A stretch of DNA of 64,000 nucleotides, taken from positions 124,001 to 188,000 of the forward strand of contig NZ_JAASAG010000007.1 in the NCBI RefSeq assembly GCF_012726265.1. Reading direction: 5' to 3'. The number at the start of each line of letters is the position of its first letter. Positions within the stretch are counted from its first letter, which is position 1. Positions 1-8,741 of this stretch are shown piece by piece. This stretch comes from Streptomyces sp. HNM0575 (GTDB lineage Bacteria; Actinomycetota; Actinomycetes; Streptomycetales; Streptomycetaceae). A program made the position numbers and the translations under genes. A model generated the notes under the pieces. That model did not search any database, had not been told where the DNA came from, and worked only from the letters and a program-made list of their open reading frames with translations.

Positions 1-397
1 CGTGCCCGCGGCCCGTGCCGTACTGGGCGACGACGTCCTGATCGGGCGGTCCACGCACTCCGAGGCGGAGGCCGACGCGGCGACGGCCGAGCCCGGCGTC
101 GACTACTTCTGCACCGGGCCCTGCTGGCCGACCCCGACGAAGCCGGGCCGCCACGCGCCGGGCCTGGACCTGGTGAGACACACGGCGTCGCGGAAGCCGG
201 CGCGCCCCTGGTTCGCCATCGGCGGGATCGACGACTCCAACCTGGACCAGGTGCTGGACGCCGGAGCGAGACGTGTCGTGGTGGTGCGGGTGCTGACCGG
301 CGCGGACGATCCGGAGGCCGCGGCGGCGGGGCTGGCCCGGCGGCTGCGGGAGCGTGCCGCGCACGACGAGGACGGCGCCGCGGACGGGCGCCCCTGA
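1..397 (+). CDS. thiE: Thiamine-phosphate synthase, C-terminal part (5' end outside window)
   Basis: ThiE joins the thiazole phosphate and HMP pyrophosphate to make thiamine monophosphate, a cytoplasmic TIM-barrel enzyme. The visible ~131 residues are the C-terminal half. GRSTHS is followed by GVDYFCTGPCWPTPTKPG, the family's phosphate-binding segment, then FAIGGID and a VVVVRVL strand, as in the last barrel strands of ThiE. The reading frame is open to the left edge, and the GTG at position 2 is internal by homology, so the start lies outside. A short charged tail (after about residue 115) is typical of actinomycete copies. It runs in the same direction as metF, 165 nt away. Identification is by recognised motifs. 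Confidence 0.9.
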   Translation, partial: VPAARAVLGDDVLIGRSTHSEAEADAATAEPGVDYFCTGPCWPTPTKPGRHAPGLDLVRHTASRKPARPWFAIGGIDDSNLDQVLDAGARRVVVVRVLTGADDPEAAAAGLARRLRERAAHDEDGAADGRP

Positions 398-549
398 GAC
401 ACCGTCGTACGCGGACCGGCCCGCTTCCGGGCCGCCCGTGACTCCCCCGTGTACGCAGCGTGTCCGCCGCGGAAAAGACCGCGCGGACAAGGCCGGACGG
501 ATCGGACGTAAGCGCCCTTCACGTCCCGTCGCCCTCTAGCCAAGGCCGA

Positions 550-555
550 TAGCCT
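550..555 (+). promoter_or_regulatory. Candidate -10 box of metF (leaderless type)
   Basis: TAGCCT matches TANNNT and lies 7 nt before the metF ATG at 563. That spacing would start transcription at or next to the start codon. No ribosome binding site is visible before the ATG, which fits a leaderless mRNA. No convincing -35 is visible. Inference from spacing only. Confidence 0.45.
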
Positions 556-562
556 TGCAGGC

Positions 563-1480
563 ATGGCCATCGGTATCTCAGCTACCAGGACAGAAAGCAC
601 GGCGACCGTGCGTGACCTCCTCGCGACAGGGCAGCGCTCGTACTCCTTCGAGTTCTTCGCCCCGAAGACCGAGAAGGGCGAGCGCTCGCTGTGGAACGCC
701 CTGCGGCGGATCGAAGCCGTCTCACCCACCTTCGTCTCGGTGACCTACGGAGCAGGAGGCTCCTCGCGCGAGGGGACCGTACGCAACACCGAGCGCATCG
801 CCAACGAGACCACCCTGACCCCGGTCGCGCACCTGACCGCGGTCAACCACTCCAGGGCGGAACTGCGCAACGTCATCGGTCAGTACGCGGACGCGGGCAT
901 CAAGAACGTCCTCGCGATCCGCGGCGACCCTCCCGGAGACCCGACGGGCGAGTGGGTCAGGCACCCCGAGGGCCTCGGCTACGCGTCCGAACTCGTCGAG
1001 CTGGTCAAGGAGTCGGGCGACTTCTGCGTGGGCGTCGCGGCCTTCCCCGAGATGCATCCGCGCTCGGACGACTGGGACACCGACGTACGCCACTTCGTGA
1101 ACAAGTGCCGTGCGGGGGCGGACTACGCGATCACGCAGATGTTCTTCCGGCCCGAGGACTATCTGCGGATGCGGGACAGCGTCCAGGCGGCCGGTTGCGA
1201 GACGCCGATCATCCCGGAGATCATCCCGGTCACCAACGTGAAGCAGATCGAGACGTTCGCCCAGCTCAGCAATGCGACGATTCCGGACGAACTGGCCGAC
1301 CGGCTCCGGGCGGTCGAGGACGATCCGGCGGCGGTACGCTCGGTCGGAATCGAGTACGCGACGGAGATGTGTGCGACGCTGATGGCCGAGGATGTCCCCG
1401 GACTTCACTTCATTACGCTCAACAACTCCACGGCAACGTTGGAAATCCATCAGAATCTTGGACTCCAGAACCGACCCTGA
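563..1480 (+). CDS. metF: 5,10-methylenetetrahydrofolate reductase
   Basis: This FAD enzyme reduces 5,10-methylene-THF to 5-methyl-THF, the methyl donor for methionine synthesis. The 305-aa length is normal for bacterial MetF (about 290-310). SFEFFAPKT near residue 28-36 carries the catalytic Glu (E30, equivalent to E. coli Glu28). SVTYGAGGS and NVLAIRGDPPGD are the folate/FAD-binding loops, and QMFF and IPEIIPVTN follow in order. The ATG at 563 is chosen because the conserved domain begins about 20 residues later and a leaderless-type -10 box sits just upstream. The next gene begins 39 nt after the stop. Confidence 0.96.
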   Translation: MAIGISATRTESTATVRDLLATGQRSYSFEFFAPKTEKGERSLWNALRRIEAVSPTFVSVTYGAGGSSREGTVRNTERIANETTLTPVAHLTAVNHSRAELRNVIGQYADAGIKNVLAIRGDPPGDPTGEWVRHPEGLGYASELVELVKESGDFCVGVAAFPEMHPRSDDWDTDVRHFVNKCRAGADYAITQMFFRPEDYLRMRDSVQAAGCETPIIPEIIPVTNVKQIETFAQLSNATIPDELADRLRAVEDDPAAVRSVGIEYATEMCATLMAEDVPGLHFITLNNSTATLEIHQNLGLQNRP

Positions 1481-1519
1481 GCCGAAGTAGCCGGCCGAGG
1501 CAGTGAGAAGGGGGCGCAC

Positions 1520-2998
1520 ATGGGCTGGACAGTCCTCTACATCGCGTTCGGCATCGTCGCGCTGTGGCTGTTGGGCGAAGTGCTGCTTCAGTACAAGGCG
1601 CGGCTGCGCTGGCGCGTGCTTGCCTTCACCGGCTTCCTGTGCGTTGTGGCGGGGGCGCTGATCCCCTCCGTTCCCGTGATCGGGGTGGGCATCGCCGCCT
1701 TCGCCACAGGGCAGACATTCGTGACCCTCTCCTACCGGAGGGGCTTCGTGGCGGGCTGGGCACTCACAGGAGTGCCCGGCGTCAGCCGCCGGCGCGACGA
1801 GCCCGAGCCGGAGCCCGAGTTCGACGCGGGGCCGCAGTTCGACGCGATGGACGCCCCCGAGCCCGTGCCGGCGCTTGCGGGCGGGTACGGCTCGGATCCC
1901 TTCCAGCAGGGCGGCCGCGAACCGGGCGGGAACGGCTACGACACCGCCGCCTTCCCGGCCCTCGACTCCATGAGCGCCCCGAGCGGATTCAACGGCCCGA
2001 ACGGCTATGACACCGGCGGTCTCGCCACCGTCGACGCCATGGGCTCCCCGAACGGCAACCGGTACGAAGGCAATCGGTACGACGGCAACCGCTACGAAGG
2101 CAACCGCTACGACGGCCCGGGTGGCGGCAACGGCTACGAGACGGCGGCCTTCTCGGGCATGGACGCCTTCGCAGGCTCCGGACCCGGCCCCGGGGCGGGA
2201 CTCGGCGCCGGAGCGGGCCCGGGCCCGGGCGGCTTCGACGGGACGCAGGCGTTCAGCCCGTTCAGCCCCGAGACCGAGGGCTATCAGACCGGCTCCTTCG
2301 CCGCGGGCGGCGGCTACGGACCGCAGGACACCGGCCAGCAGCAGGTCCCCGTCTACCAGCCGGGACCGCTGCCGGACGAGACCGGCGAGTACGGGTTCTC
2401 CGGCTACGGCGGCTACAGCGGTTACAGCGGCTACGACGGCGGCCTCGGCTCCCCGGGCGCCGGCCAGCAGCCCGGGATATACACCGACGGGCTCGGCCAG
2501 CAGCCGCAGTACGCCGCGTTCTCCGACCCGTACTCCGGCTTCGACGTCAACGGCGCCGCACCCGGCGCCCCTTCGTATGACGCCTACGGCGGCTACGACA
2601 CCTACGGCGGCTACGGCGGCGGCTACAACGGCTTCGGCGACCAGCAGGGCTACGGCCCGCAGCAGTCCCCGTACGGCATCTCCGACACCTTCGGCGGCGG
2701 GAGCGGTCTCGGAGCGAACGGCGCGGGCGCCGACGCCTACGGCTCCATGTACGGCAACGGCGAGTCGTACGCCGACGGCCAGTCCTACTTCCCGCAGGCG
2801 CCCACCGGAGGCGCGGGCGCCTGGGTGCCGCAGCAGCGCGACCCGAACGAGCAGATGCAGCAGGAGCCTTACCCGTACCAGAACGGCGATCCGTACGGAT
2901 ACGGCACGCAGGGCAACGGGTACGGCGGCAACGGGTACGGCGGCAACGGTTACGGCGCCGGCAATGGATACGGCGCCGGCAACGGCTACTACTACTGA
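1520..2998 (+). CDS. Membrane protein with long Gly/Tyr/Asn-rich repetitive tail
   Basis: Function unknown. The first ~85 residues hold two or three hydrophobic segments (about 4-22, 32-50, 55-70). After residue 90 the 492-aa protein is low complexity: acidic EPEPEPEF, then Gly/Tyr/Pro/Gln-rich sequence with no predicted fold. Exact repeats are visible. NRYEG/NRYDG alternates four times (residues 180-199, a 15-bp DNA repeat at 2057-2116), there are GGYSGYSGYDG stretches, and the end is NGYGG/NGYGAG units closing in YYY. A strong RBS (AGAAGGGGG) precedes the ATG, and the gene lies 39 nt after metF, so co-transcription is possible. The tail looks intrinsically disordered. It converges on the FAD oxidoreductase gene 65 nt downstream. 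Confidence 0.85.
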   Translation: MGWTVLYIAFGIVALWLLGEVLLQYKARLRWRVLAFTGFLCVVAGALIPSVPVIGVGIAAFATGQTFVTLSYRRGFVAGWALTGVPGVSRRRDEPEPEPEFDAGPQFDAMDAPEPVPALAGGYGSDPFQQGGREPGGNGYDTAAFPALDSMSAPSGFNGPNGYDTGGLATVDAMGSPNGNRYEGNRYDGNRYEGNRYDGPGGGNGYETAAFSGMDAFAGSGPGPGAGLGAGAGPGPGGFDGTQAFSPFSPETEGYQTGSFAAGGGYGPQDTGQQQVPVYQPGPLPDETGEYGFSGYGGYSGYSGYDGGLGSPGAGQQPGIYTDGLGQQPQYAAFSDPYSGFDVNGAAPGAPSYDAYGGYDTYGGYGGGYNGFGDQQGYGPQQSPYGISDTFGGGSGLGANGAGADAYGSMYGNGESYADGQSYFPQAPTGGAGAWVPQQRDPNEQMQQEPYPYQNGDPYGYGTQGNGYGGNGYGGNGYGAGNGYGAGNGYYY

Positions 2999-3063
2999 CC
3001 GCCGCTGCCACTGACCGCGCACGGGCCCGGGGACAGGCGAACGCCGGTGGGAGCGGCGGCAGT

Positions 3064-4638
3064 TCAGCGGGAGCCGCGCCAGTCGTCGCCCTCCACGATC
3101 AGTCCGGCCGCCAGCGCGCCGGACATTCCCGCGTGTGCCGCGCCACCGCCCGGGTGCGCCCAGCCGCCGACGCGGTAAAGCCCTTTGATCTCCGCCCCGT
3201 TGGGCGCTCGTACGTCCACGGCGTCGTGCGCGGGGCGGCCCGCGCCGGTGCGCCCGCGCACGGGCCCGCGGGGCCCGGCGAGCGCCGGTGCCGGTACGAG
3301 GCCTCCGGGGGCGCCCGTGGCGGCCTCCACGTCGCGGGGCGTACGCACCTCGCGCCACAGCACGCGTGCACCCAGTTCCAGCCCGGCGGCGTCGGCCGCG
3401 GCCGTCAACTCGTCGGCGAGGCGCGGCTCTTGCCCGCGGCGGGCCCCCTCGTCCTCCCCGCGGACGTCCGCCGGGGCGACGGGGACCGACAGCACCGCGG
3501 TCTCGTGCTCCGCGTCCGGGACCAGTGAGGGATCGTCAGGGCGCAGCACCGTGACGGGCGGCACCCCGGAGCCCGGACGGTGCACGACGGTGCGGTGCAC
3601 CGTACCCGCGGGTCTCGCGCCGCGCAGCGCGAGCAGCACGGTGAGACGCGACATGCCGGGCGAGTCCGCGCCCGTACCGGCGCCGTCTCCCGCGGCCTTC
3701 CCGGCTTCGTCTCCCGCGGCCTTCCCGGCCTCGCCTTCCGCACCCGTACCGGCCTCGCAGCCGGGCACTCCGGGGGCGCCCGACACCACGGCGTCCGCGG
3801 CGACTTCGGGCTCCCCGGCCGTCCGCACACCGACGGCCCTGCCGCCGCGCAGCACCACGCCCCGCACCTCGCAGCCGAAGCGGAATTCGACCTTGCGCTC
3901 CGTGCAGCGCGCGTACAGGGCGTCGGCGAGTGCCCGCATCCCGCCCAGCACGTACCAGCTGCCGAAGGTGTGCTCCATGTACGCGAGCACGGCCGCGCCG
4001 GCCGGAGCGGCCTCCGGGTCCAGCCCGTACGAGAGCGCGCAGGCGGCCGGGATCAACTCGGCGCGGGGGTCGCGCAGTTCGTCCCGTGCGGCCTCGGCGA
4101 GCGTGGGCGCACGGCGGCGCAGCAGGCCCTTTCCGCGTACCGCGGGATAGGGGTCGCGGGCCAGCGCCTCCCGCAGGGCCGTGACGCCGTCCGCGGTCAG
4201 CGGCTCCTCGAGCAGCGGGCGCCGGGTGACGTCCCAGACCGTACGGGCACGGGCCAGCATGTCCGTCCAGCGCTCGCCGGTGCCCGCGCCGAGCGCGGCG
4301 TCGAGCGCGGCGACGACCCCCGCACGGGAGCCGGACGGGAGCGAGACGGCGGTGCCGTCGGGGAAGACGTGGCGGACCGCAGGGTCCAGCCGTACGAGCT
4401 CGACGCTGTCCTCCAGCGTCCGCCGGCCGGTCTTGACGAAAAGGTCGCGGTAGACGGCCGGGAGGTGCAGAATTCCGGGGCCGGTGTCGAAGCGGAAGCC
4501 GTCCCTCTCGTAGTGCCGTACCCCGCCGCCGTAGGTCTCCGCGCGTTCGTACACCGTCACCTGGTGCCCGGCCGCGGCGAGCCGCGCGGACGCCGCCATG
4601 GCGCCGAGCCCGGCGCCGATCACCGCAATTCGTGCCAT
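3064..4638 (-). CDS. Phytoene desaturase-like FAD-dependent oxidoreductase
   Basis: CrtI/amine-oxidase-type flavoprotein of 524 aa. The start ARIAVIGAGLGAMAASARLA is a Rossmann GxGxxG dinucleotide fold, followed by an acidic strand end (VYERAE) and a GFRFDTGPGILHLP substrate-domain motif. The C-terminus has GLYRVGGWAHPGGG, the second FAD-contact motif of the family. Residues near 320-350 are an Ala/Gly/Glu/Lys insertion with an EAGKAAGD repeat absent from usual family members. The frame is open 45 codons further upstream, but ATG 4638 starts exactly at the Rossmann strand and has a TAAGGT -10 box (4652-4647) 8 nt before it. The substrate is unknown and no carotenoid genes are nearby. Confidence 0.87.
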   Translation of the reverse strand: MARIAVIGAGLGAMAASARLAAAGHQVTVYERAETYGGGVRHYERDGFRFDTGPGILHLPAVYRDLFVKTGRRTLEDSVELVRLDPAVRHVFPDGTAVSLPSGSRAGVVAALDAALGAGTGERWTDMLARARTVWDVTRRPLLEEPLTADGVTALREALARDPYPAVRGKGLLRRRAPTLAEAARDELRDPRAELIPAACALSYGLDPEAAPAGAAVLAYMEHTFGSWYVLGGMRALADALYARCTERKVEFRFGCEVRGVVLRGGRAVGVRTAGEPEVAADAVVSGAPGVPGCEAGTGAEGEAGKAAGDEAGKAAGDGAGTGADSPGMSRLTVLLALRGARPAGTVHRTVVHRPGSGVPPVTVLRPDDPSLVPDAEHETAVLSVPVAPADVRGEDEGARRGQEPRLADELTAAADAAGLELGARVLWREVRTPRDVEAATGAPGGLVPAPALAGPRGPVRGRTGAGRPAHDAVDVRAPNGAEIKGLYRVGGWAHPGGGAAHAGMSGALAAGLIVEGDDWRGSR

Positions 4639-5074
4639 GACGAGGGACCTTAGCCGGGGCACGGGGCCGTCTCCGCGGCGGGCGGTCCGGGGGCCGGCCG
4701 ACGGCGGGGGACCGGACCGGGGACCGGGAGAACGGGGGCCGGGAGACCGGGCGTTCCGCGTGCGCGCCCGCACCTCCCCGACGCCGGAAGCGCGGGTCTG
4801 AGCGTTACGTCCCGGGCACGGGCGCGCACGGCTGAGTACGGCTACCTAGCCCGCCGGTTGAGTAGCACAGCGGATGGGCGGCGGCCCCCGCTGACGGCAG
4901 AGTGATGCACGTGGCAAGGGAGCACGGCTCCGGCACCGCCGACACGGGGCGGCGGAACGGGCCGGCTCCCTTGCAAGGGGGACGCGGGGGCACGGGGCCC
5001 CGCGTCCGTGACGGGGGACGGGGGATACGGGGGAAGGCGTGCGCAGTCCCAGGACCGGGTGGTCACAGACCGCA
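4639..5074. other. 436-nt gene-free region between FAD oxidoreductase and tetR
   Basis: No supportable gene. It carries the leaderless-type promoter of the FAD gene (TAAGGT at 4652-4647, minus strand). Two TGAGTA repeats lie around 4831 and 4858. A 10-bp inverted repeat, GCAAGGGAGC and GCTCCCTTGC, encloses a GC-rich loop at about 4914-4976. The 4981-5006 hairpin is listed separately. The middle part has no assigned role. Confidence 0.5.
4981..5006 (-). terminator. Hairpin downstream of the tetR operon
   Basis: GACGCGGGG and CCCCGCGTC form a perfect 9-bp stem with an 8-nt loop, 69 nt beyond the tetR stop codon. There is no U-run, as is usual in Streptomyces. Likely terminates the minus-strand ABC/YhgE/TetR operon. 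Confidence 0.5.
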
Positions 5075-5680
5075 CTACCGGGGCTGCGCACACCCCCCGA
5101 CTCGTCCTTGCAGCAGCAGGGAGAGCGCGCCGTGCACGTCGTCCAGCGACCGCTCCGGCTGGAACGCCTTCCAGTCCAGGGCCGCCACCAGCACCATTCC
5201 CACCAGCGCGGCGGCCGTGAGCGTGATGTCGATGTCCCCGCTCAGCTCGCCCTCCTTCACGCCGGCCCGCAGCTGCTCCTCGACGACCGCGACGGCGTCC
5301 TTGCGGACGATCAACAGCGTGGAGTTCCAGGCCCTGTTGGTGCGCCACAGCTCCGCGACGTAGAGCCTGGTGAAGGCCGGGTAGCGGTCGATGAAGACGA
5401 GCCCGGCCCGCACCATCGCGTCCAGCGCGTCGACCCGCCCGCCGCCAGCCGCCACCGTGGAGCTGGCGGCCTCGCGCAGATCCGTCGTCAGCAACTCCAC
5501 GCCGTGGCGCAGCAGTTCCTCGAACAGCTCGCTCTTGCTCGCGAAGTTGTAGTAGACGGTGCCCTTGGCGACTCCGGCGTGCTCCGCGATCTCCTCCACC
5601 GTCGTCGCGGAGAAGCCCTGTTCGGCGATGAGCCCGACCGCCGCCCGGAACAGCTTCTCGCGGGTGGGGACGCGGCTCAC
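5075..5680 (-). CDS. TetR/AcrR-family transcriptional regulator
   Basis: A 201-aa one-component repressor. The N-terminal DNA-binding domain is clear: REKLFRAAVGLIAEQGF, then the helix-turn-helix TTVEEIAEHAGVAKGTVYYNF (about residues 26-46) and SKSELFEELL. The C-terminal ~140 residues are the all-helical ligand and dimer domain and do not reveal the ligand. The GTG start at 5680 overlaps the YhgE-type gene's stop codon by 4 nt (GTGA), so the frame's long upstream extension inside that gene is rejected. The gene is last of three in the operon, and a palindrome in the leader of the first gene (8742-8755) is the likely site of autoregulation. Confidence 0.93.
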   Translation of the reverse strand: MSRVPTREKLFRAAVGLIAEQGFSATTVEEIAEHAGVAKGTVYYNFASKSELFEELLRHGVELLTTDLREAASSTVAAGGGRVDALDAMVRAGLVFIDRYPAFTRLYVAELWRTNRAWNSTLLIVRKDAVAVVEEQLRAGVKEGELSGDIDITLTAAALVGMVLVAALDWKAFQPERSLDDVHGALSLLLQGRVGGCAQPR

Positions 5681-7758
5681 AGCGCGATCTCCGGGTGCAG
5701 CCGGTCCACGGTCCACACCCGCCTGCGGCGGGCGGTGACCGCCGTGAGCGCCAGCGCCCCCGCGGTGAAGGCGAGCAGCACCAGACAGGCCCGCCACACG
5801 GGCCACACGTCGCCGCCGGTGATGAGGTGGCGCAGCCCGTCCACGACGTAACTCATCGGCAGGAACGGGTGTACGGCGTTGAAGAACCCGGGACTCGTCT
5901 GTATCGGATACGTGCCTCCCGCCGACGTGAGCTGAAGCATCAGCATCGCCAGCACCAGCACACGTCCCGCCGGACCGAACCGGGCGCCGAGGAACTGCAC
6001 GATCGCCGTGAAGCACGACGTCACCAGCAGCAGGAAGCCCACCGTGCCCGCGCCGCGGGCGAGTTGCAGCCCCAGTCCCCAGTGCAGCACGCTCAGCAGC
6101 GCCGCGGCCTGAGCCGCCCCTATCGCGGCGACGGGCAGCCATCCGGCGAGCGTGATGCGGGCGGCCGGGGCGCCCGCCGCCAGTGCGCGTCTGTTGAGCG
6201 GTTGCAGCAGCATGTACGCGATCATCGCACCGACCCAGAGCGCGAGCGGGATGAAGTACGGCGCGAAACCCGTGCCGTAGTTGGGCGCCTCGTGCGCGCT
6301 GGAGGAGGCGAGGCCGACCGGGTCGGACATCACGTCCGCACGGTCGCCGCGCTCCTGCTTCCCGTAGTCGGGGATCTTCTTCACGCCGTCGTGCAGCCCG
6401 CCCGACAGCTGCGACGAGCCGTCGGCGAGCTTGTACATCCCGCCGTCGAGCGCACCGGCGCCCTTGCCGAGCTTGCCGACGCCCGCGTCGAGACTCGCGG
6501 CGCCGCTCTCGGCGCTCGCCAGCCCGCCGTTGAGCCTGCCCGCTCCGTCATGGACCTTGTGCGCACCGTCGTTGAGCGCGTGGACCTGCGCGACGGCCTT
6601 GTCGAGGTCCTGGCCGAGGTGCGGTGCGCGGTCGGCGAGCGCGTTCGCGTAACGGCGCAGCTCGTCCAGGCGCTCGCCGAGCCGGGTCAGGCCGCCCTGC
6701 TTCTTCACGACGTCGTTCACGTCCTTCGCGACGTCGGCTGCGGTCTCGGCGGCGTCCACGGCCTTCTTCAACTGCGGGCAGGAGGTGTCCAGTTCGAGCG
6801 GTCCTTCGCAGCGCGCCCGGTAGAGAGCACGGAGGGTGCGGGCCGCCTTGCGTGAGTCGGTCTCCGCCTTCTGCGCCGCCGCGGGCAGCTCGTGGAGGTT
6901 CTCCTTGAGCGTCTTGCTCGCACGGGCCACGTCACGGGCGGCGGTGCCGATCTCGTCCTCGTGCCCGTCGAGGAACGGCCCCAGTTTGGCCGCCGCCTTG
7001 TCGACCTTGTCGGTCAGCTTCTGCGTACCGTCGGCGACTTGCTTCGACCCCTTCTCCAACTTGCCCGCGCCGGCGTGCAGTCGAGAGGTGCCGTCCTTGA
7101 GCCTGCCGCTGCCGTGCCCGGCCTCTCCCAGCCCGTCCTTCAGCTCCCCGGTGCCCTTCTTGGCCCGCCCGATGCCGTCGCCGAGCTCGTCGGCGCCGTC
7201 CGCGGCCTTCGCGGTGCGGTCGTGGAGGGTGGAGAAGGAGACGAAGATGCGGTCGTAGAAGCCGCGCGAGGCCTTGCTGGAGGCGGCGGCCCGCACCTCG
7301 GAGAAGACGGTGCGCGACATCTGCCCGACGACGTAGTTGTTGGCGTCGTTCGTACGCACCTTCAGCGCCCCGGTGCGCGGATCGTCGCCCGAACTGGACG
7401 CGATGCGCTTGCTGAAGTCGGCCGGCACCGTCAGCGACAGGTAGTAGCGCCCGTCCTCGACGCCCTTGCGGGCGTCGGCCGCGTCCGTCTCGTGCCAGTC
7501 GAAGGTGCCGCTGTCGCGCAGTCCCTCGGCGACCGAGTCGCCGGCCGCGATCTGCTTGCCGTCCGCGTGCGCTCCCGCGTCCTCGTTGACGAGGGCTACG
7601 GGGACCTTGTCGAGCCGCCCGTACGGATTCCAGAACGACCACAGGTACAGGGCGCCGTAGAGCAGCGGCAGCAGCAGCATCGCCACCATCGCCGCACGCG
7701 GCAGCCTGCCCCTCCCGAACCGCTTCAGCTCAAGCGCGGCCAGTCTCGGCGAGCGCAT
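5677..7758 (-). CDS. YhgE/Pip-type ABC-2-like membrane protein
   Basis: This 693-aa protein has the YhgE/Pip layout. There is one N-terminal membrane helix (about residues 22-42), then NPYGRLDKVPVALVNEDAG, the signature of the first extracellular domain. A long extracellular helical region has repeating LKDG, LHAG, LEKG and VADGTQKLTDKV units, and about five membrane helices follow residue 500. Family members resemble ABC-2 permeases fused to a phage-infection-protein-like stalk and are linked to export of lipids or to drug tolerance, but the substrate here is unknown. The start overlaps the ATPase-like gene by 29 nt, and the stop overlaps the tetR start by 4 nt, so the three genes are translationally linked. 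Confidence 0.9.
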   Translation of the reverse strand: MRSPRLAALELKRFGRGRLPRAAMVAMLLLPLLYGALYLWSFWNPYGRLDKVPVALVNEDAGAHADGKQIAAGDSVAEGLRDSGTFDWHETDAADARKGVEDGRYYLSLTVPADFSKRIASSSGDDPRTGALKVRTNDANNYVVGQMSRTVFSEVRAAASSKASRGFYDRIFVSFSTLHDRTAKAADGADELGDGIGRAKKGTGELKDGLGEAGHGSGRLKDGTSRLHAGAGKLEKGSKQVADGTQKLTDKVDKAAAKLGPFLDGHEDEIGTAARDVARASKTLKENLHELPAAAQKAETDSRKAARTLRALYRARCEGPLELDTSCPQLKKAVDAAETAADVAKDVNDVVKKQGGLTRLGERLDELRRYANALADRAPHLGQDLDKAVAQVHALNDGAHKVHDGAGRLNGGLASAESGAASLDAGVGKLGKGAGALDGGMYKLADGSSQLSGGLHDGVKKIPDYGKQERGDRADVMSDPVGLASSSAHEAPNYGTGFAPYFIPLALWVGAMIAYMLLQPLNRRALAAGAPAARITLAGWLPVAAIGAAQAAALLSVLHWGLGLQLARGAGTVGFLLLVTSCFTAIVQFLGARFGPAGRVLVLAMLMLQLTSAGGTYPIQTSPGFFNAVHPFLPMSYVVDGLRHLITGGDVWPVWRACLVLLAFTAGALALTAVTARRRRVWTVDRLHPEIAL

Positions 7759-8719
7759 CGCCGGCCTCCTCGTTGCTCGTTCCGTCCAAGTCGTCGCCCG
7801 CGCCGCCCAACCGCCGCGGCCCGGCGGGCTGTTGATCTCCCCGGCTCGTCCCCGTACGTACGACCACCGCGTCCGCCGGCGCCTCGCTGCACACGGCCAG
7901 CACGGTCACTCCGGACGCCGCGACGGAACGCAGCAGCGACCACGCCTGCTCGCGGTCGCGCTCCGAAAGCTTGAAGTCCACGTCGTCGGCTGCCAGCAGG
8001 CGCGGCCCGCCGAGCAGCGCGAGCGCGACGGACAGCCGCAGGGCCTCCAGCCGTTCCAGGTCCCGAACGCGGGTACGCGGCCCCTTCGGCAGCTCGTCGA
8101 GATCGAGTCCCGCGGCGGCCAGCGCCGAGGTCACGCGGGCCCGCGCGGCGGCGGTCCGCTCACGGCGGGGCCGCAGAAGAGCACGCAGGGAACCGCCGAA
8201 CCGCCTTTGCAGCAGCACCCGTTCGCGCAGATGCTCGGCGACGGACAGCGACGGCTCCAGATCCGTGACGCCCGGCACGGCAGCGAGGGCACTGATCCGG
8301 CGCACCGCGGCGAGCTGTGCGGGCAGCCGCCTTCCGCCCACCAGGGCGTGCCCCGCGGTCGCCTTCATCCGGCCCGTGAGCGTGAGCAGCAGACACGTAC
8401 GGCCCGAACCGGACGGACCCTCCACGGCTATGATCGAGCCGGGTCGCGCGTCGAAGGTGATGCCCGCGAAGACCCGGCCGCGCGGTCCGTCGAGCCCGAA
8501 CTCCCCGGCGGACACGGCGACTCCGGCCTCCGCGCCGGCCGAGCCCGCAGCGCCGGAGGTGTCGGTAGTGCCGGCGGTGTCGGGGGTCCCCGCCGCGTCG
8601 GCAGCGCCCGCAGCGCCCGCCTGGTCCTCGTGGCCGTCCCGGCTCTCCGGCCGCTCCGTGCCCTCGTCCCCGTCCGGGCGTCCGCTGTCGCCGCGGGAGT
8701 CGTGTGCCGCGTCGTCCAC
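7730..8719 (-). CDS. Degenerate ABC ATPase-like protein partnered with YhgE protein
   Basis: An ABC-type nucleotide-binding domain of 329 aa whose key motifs are altered. The Walker A is GPSGSGRT (residues 101-108), with Arg in place of the invariant Lys. The LSGGQ signature position reads like RDLER. Walker B is LLAADDVD, with Asp where the catalytic Glu is expected, and the H-loop His is not evident. The first ~65 residues are a disordered Ala/Gly/Thr-rich tail. GTG 8719 is preferred over the longer frame (to 8743) because GGAAGGGGG lies ~7 nt upstream and the TetR-type operator would otherwise fall on the start codon. It is first in the operon with YhgE and TetR. It may bind nucleotide without hydrolysing it, or act as a structural partner. 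Confidence 0.85.
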   Translation of the reverse strand: MDDAAHDSRGDSGRPDGDEGTERPESRDGHEDQAGAAGAADAAGTPDTAGTTDTSGAAGSAGAEAGVAVSAGEFGLDGPRGRVFAGITFDARPGSIIAVEGPSGSGRTCLLLTLTGRMKATAGHALVGGRRLPAQLAAVRRISALAAVPGVTDLEPSLSVAEHLRERVLLQRRFGGSLRALLRPRRERTAAARARVTSALAAAGLDLDELPKGPRTRVRDLERLEALRLSVALALLGGPRLLAADDVDFKLSERDREQAWSLLRSVAASGVTVLAVCSEAPADAVVVRTGTSRGDQQPAGPRRLGGAGDDLDGTSNEEAGDALAETGRA

Positions 8720-8741
8720 GGAGCTGCCCCCTTCCAATTGC

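Noticed and set aside
722..3358. 878-aa minus-strand frame over metF and the Gly/Tyr protein
   Set aside because: Arg/Ala/Val-rich shadow of real plus-strand genes with no domain; high GC keeps antisense frames open.
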